In this document: in pieces, positions 61,561 through 64,000 of the stretch
Numbering within the stretch: the first letter of the stretch is position 1
Layout of the letters: each line of letters opens with the position of its first letter
Assembly (NCBI RefSeq): GCF_014698825.1
Contig: NZ_JACJTT010000004.1
Location: 124,001 to 188,000 of the forward strand
Source: Richelia sinica FACHB-800
GTDB taxonomy: Bacteria > Cyanobacteriota > Cyanobacteriia > Cyanobacteriales > Nostocaceae
Reading direction: 5' to 3'
Length of the DNA stretch: 64,000 nt
Made by a program: the position numbers and the translations under genes
Notes under the pieces: model-generated
What the model saw: the letters and a program-made list of their open reading frames with translations, nothing else
What the model was told of the DNA's origin: nothing
Databases searched by the model: none

Positions 61561-63047
61561 GTACTAAATAAAATTTGTCCATTGAAAATAGCCACTAACT
61601 TAACTCGCAATGGGCCGGCTGTATATGTATCTTCCGCAGCAATGGCTTTAATTTCTAGTGGTTGATTAGATTGCTGTAACTGGGTCATAAACCTTAAGAA
61701 AGTACCATCTATTTCTACACTTTCCACAATTCCGGCATTGCGGGCCCGAAATTGGGAAGCAGAAATCAGCAAATCTAAACGTTGTCGCAGTTCATAAACT
61801 GTCATATTTTTCATATCTGCCGTGCTAGTGGCAAGGATTTGACCAGCAGAAAATACCAGTTGATTTCTAGCTGCATCAGCAAAAAACTCGATTTGCTTTT
61901 CTCCCCGCACATAATTGCCCGCAGAAAACACCCGCACTACATATTCTCGACCATCTGCAATTTGTTTAACTAACTGCTCAATTTTTTCTTGGGTGACACG
62001 CAAGATATCCGCGCGATTAGTTGTAGCACCAGGTTCAGTTAATTCTATATTGGCGTTGCGGTTAGCTGCCTGCAAAATTTGGATAATGGCGTTGCGGGCT
62101 GCCTGGGGTTGAGTTACCCTAACTACCCCAGCTGCTAACACTTGACCCCGAACTAAAGCTAATTTGCCCATTCTGAGGTCGCGATAGGACTGATAATATT
62201 TTTCTAATCTGGCAACTTCTCGTTCTAAATATGCTTGTTGTTTTTCTAATTCTTTCAGCCGCGATTCCCTTCTAGCAATCACTTGTTCTCGTTCTTTAAT
62301 CGCTTGATTCCGACTTTGAATCAGTTTATCTAGTTGGGCGATTTTTTCGTCTCTTTGTTCAATCACTTCTTGCCGATTAGCCAATTCGCGATCGCGTTTT
62401 TCAATAGCGGCTTTGGCTTCATCAATCGCTTTTTTCGCCTCTGCATACAGACGCTGACGTTCTGCCCGCAATTGTTCGACTGCTGCCTGTAAAGCTTGGC
62501 GTTGATTATTCACACTTTGCAATTGAGCTAAAGCCCGTTCATACTGAATCACCACTTCACCCAATTGGCTTTGGGTATTTTGCAGTTGGGCTTGAGTTTT
62601 AGCTTGACGGCTAATGGTGCGATTCAATTGTGCTTGGGTGGCTTGCTGTTTAGCATTGGCCGCCTGTAAAGACTGATTAATTCTTTGTAAATCTTGTTGA
62701 GCCTGGGTTTGTTCTTTTTTGGCTTGGTCGAGTTGACCTTCTACTTGACTTTTCTGGGCTTCTGCTGTTTTTAGCTGTTCCCGCTTGTGGCGCAGATCCC
62801 GTTGAATATCTTCTAACTCAAATACCCCCTTGCGTAACCCTTCATCGGCGGCAAATAAAATGGCCAAAGTCGAAGCGGAAATCAGGCCACCAGTAAAAAT
62901 AGTGACGATGACAGCCGTGTTTTTCGGTCTGAGGTTAAAAAGAGAGAGACGTGCCTTGCCGACTTTCGTGCCAATGCGATCGCCTACGGTGGCTATCACG
63001 CCTCCCAAAATTAAAATTGCTGCAATCAGGATGTACCCGGTGGTCAT
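61557..63047 (-). CDS. DUF3084 membrane protein with long coiled coil
   Basis: The 496-residue protein belongs to cyanobacterial DUF3084. It has two membrane helices (about 3-20 and 46-68), then a coiled coil (about 75-290) rich in Gln, Ala, Lys and Glu with heptad character, and a C-terminal globular domain (ALVRGQVLAAGVVRVTQPQAARN and YVVRVFSAGNYVRGEKQIE). It may scaffold envelope processes; no enzymatic motif is evident. It is coupled to the following yqgF gene. An ATG at 63047 begins the first helix. Confidence 0.82.
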   Translation of the reverse strand: MTTGYILIAAILILGGVIATVGDRIGTKVGKARLSLFNLRPKNTAVIVTIFTGGLISASTLAILFAADEGLRKGVFELEDIQRDLRHKREQLKTAEAQKSQVEGQLDQAKKEQTQAQQDLQRINQSLQAANAKQQATQAQLNRTISRQAKTQAQLQNTQSQLGEVVIQYERALAQLQSVNNQRQALQAAVEQLRAERQRLYAEAKKAIDEAKAAIEKRDRELANRQEVIEQRDEKIAQLDKLIQSRNQAIKEREQVIARRESRLKELEKQQAYLEREVARLEKYYQSYRDLRMGKLALVRGQVLAAGVVRVTQPQAARNAIIQILQAANRNANIELTEPGATTNRADILRVTQEKIEQLVKQIADGREYVVRVFSAGNYVRGEKQIEFFADAARNQLVFSAGQILATSTADMKNMTVYELRQRLDLLISASQFRARNAGIVESVEIDGTFLRFMTQLQQSNQPLEIKAIAAEDTYTAGPLRVKLVAIFNGQILFST

Positions 63048-63053
63048 CTTCAG

Positions 63054-63224
63054 CTACCGTTCACGTAGTGTGCTGTAGGCATAATGCTTCCAGATACAGC
63101 CTACTACTTTCCAGCCTTGTCTGTGGGGGATATGAATGTTGGCTAGGGCAGAAATTACCCAATTGATCAGTTTACCTCCGATTGTGGGTGTAATTTCTCG
63201 CCACCAAACCTGTACCATCTCCAT
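63054..63224 (-). CDS. Possible 56-residue protein between ntcA and DUF3084
   Basis: A complete small frame starts with ATG at 63224, preceded by AGGGGG, 13 bp after the ntcA stop. It would encode MEMVQVWWREITPTIGGKLI and onward to IPHRQGWKVVGCIWKH; there is also an in-frame ATG at 63218. The last residues (YAYSTLRER) come from a TTCACGTAGTGTGCTGTAGG repeat related to the tandem repeats elsewhere. It may be a real small protein with a repeat-altered end, or chance. I recognise no family. Confidence 0.4.
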   Translation of the reverse strand: MEMVQVWWREITPTIGGKLINWVISALANIHIPHRQGWKVVGCIWKHYAYSTLRER

Positions 63225-63237
63225 CCCCCTGTTGAAG

Positions 63238-63909
63238 TTATGTGAATTGTCTACTTAAGGTTACAGGTTTATGCACAGTAATCTTCTTTTTGTGAATCGA
63301 TATCATCTTTTTCTCTCTTAAGTCACCAAGTAAGCGAGTCACAGTTACACGAGTGGAGCCAATTGCTTCCGCGATCGCTTGGTGGGATAACTTCAGATCA
63401 ATGGTAATGCCATCAGCACAAGGTACGCCAAAATCTCGACAGAGAATCAACAAAAAGCTCACCAACCGTGAACCCATATCTCGATGAGCAAGGGTTTCGA
63501 TCATCATCTCTGTTTGTAGAATCCGCGAAGACAAACCCCGCAGCATCAACATTGATAATTCTGGATTTTCCTTGAGTGCTTGTTCCACTTGTTCAATTGG
63601 CGCTGAGAGTAATTCTACAGCAGTAAATGCAACTGCATGGTAAAAACGGTCCGATTTGTTGCCCGTTAGCAATGACAAAACACCAAAAACACTATTTTCC
63701 CGCAGCAGCGCTACCGTTATTTCTTCTCCTGCCTCATATACCCTGGAAAGTTTCACAGCACCCTTGAGAAGAAAATAAACTCGTTCGGCAGGATCGCCGG
63801 GGAAAAAGATCGTTTTATTGCGTTCAAAAGTTTCGACAACTGGCGGAAAAGCTCCGGTTGCCATCTGACGAAACACATTTGCTAGGGCTTTATCTTGTGT
63901 CACGATCAT
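63238..63909 (-). CDS. ntcA: Global nitrogen regulator NtcA
   Basis: The 223-residue CRP/FNR-family regulator senses 2-oxoglutarate and activates nitrogen assimilation and heterocyst development genes by binding GTA-N8-TAC sites. I chose the ATG at 63909 ([20 protein letters not shown]), preceded by GGGAG, because it matches known NtcA. The effector domain includes [20 protein letters not shown] and [17 protein letters not shown], and the HTH is [20 protein letters not shown]. The sequence is as conserved as expected for Nostocales. Only 91 bp of upstream DNA lie in the window, so its autoregulatory promoter is not fully visible. Confidence 0.97.
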   Translation of the reverse strand: MIVTQDKALANVFRQMATGAFPPVVETFERNKTIFFPGDPAERVYFLLKGAVKLSRVYEAGEEITVALLRENSVFGVLSLLTGNKSDRFYHAVAFTAVELLSAPIEQVEQALKENPELSMLMLRGLSSRILQTEMMIETLAHRDMGSRLVSFLLILCRDFGVPCADGITIDLKLSHQAIAEAIGSTRVTVTRLLGDLREKKMISIHKKKITVHKPVTLSRQFT

Positions 63910-64000
63910 CTCCCTTCCCCTACCCAATGCCGGAAAAACAAAAACTGATTACCTAAGAATACACCTGAAAAATCAATAAATCACCGTCAACCTTTCTGTT

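Overview
The window is chromosomal DNA from a filamentous, probably heterocyst-forming cyanobacterium of the Nostocales type. It holds ntcA, thf1/psb29, a CpcT/CpeT-type bilin lyase gene, acsF and a ChlH/BchH-type chelatase gene. The octamer GCGATCGC (HIP1) occurs more than thirty times by eye. Short tandem repeats and small palindromic elements typical of Nostoc-like genomes fill many gaps. I saw no rRNA, tRNA, CRISPR array, transposase or integrase gene. The window opens inside one gene (a phosphorylase-kinase-type GH15 protein) and closes just upstream of ntcA.

Layout. 1-6.6 kb: GH15-type protein, DUF1232 protein, ExbB/ExbD proton-channel pair, a small membrane protein, and thf1 divergent from a CpcT/CpeT-family gene. 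6.6-13 kb: STAS anti-anti-sigma factor, hemF copy 1, an SRPBCC protein, mrp, rodA and a pentapeptide/TPR protein. 13.2-18.1 kb: a tetrapyrrole cluster with acsF divergent from hemF copy 2, hemN and an acyl desaturase gene. 18.3-25.7 kb: a PhoX-like exported protein, a small secreted protein, a GspE/PulE ATPase and a 1221-residue ChlH/BchH. 25.8-30.4 kb: an AT-rich accessory stretch without HIP1 sites, carrying a Doc toxin with an unusual 210-residue partner, two Uma2 genes and an AIPR-family protein. 30.5-39.1 kb: aminotransferase, HPP membrane protein, glycosyltransferase, a lone PotC permease, a Ser/Thr kinase fused to an FGE-like domain, and pgi. 39.2-43.6 kb: three minus-strand genes (winged-helix-like protein, P-loop ATPase, PD-(D/E)XK nuclease) that look like an undescribed defence or DNA-processing system. 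44.3-50 kb: miaB, lspA, an FHA-PBP1 fusion and hpnK. 50.6-56.1 kb: a type I secretion operon (PpiC, cyclic-nucleotide-domain ABC exporter, HlyD adaptor). 56.3-64 kb: class I lysyl-tRNA synthetase, a degenerate histidine kinase, tsaC, a hydrolase, DUF3146, yqgF, DUF3084, a possible 56-residue protein and ntcA.

How the genes work together. Five genes serve heme and chlorophyll synthesis (two hemF, hemN, acsF, chlH-like). The acsF/hemF/hemN/desaturase group resembles the low-oxygen operon acsFII-ho2-hemN-desF of Synechococcus sp. PCC 7002, but has a second O2-dependent hemF and no visible heme oxygenase or ChlR regulator. Envelope genes (rodA, FHA-PBP1, lspA, hpnK, DUF3084, the secretion operon) form a second theme. 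The two accessory blocks (25.8-30.4 and 39.2-43.6 kb) hold the least understood genes. A dispersed MITE-like repeat with TATAGC/GCTATA ends occurs four times, and a separate 207-bp palindromic element separates two genes of the candidate system.
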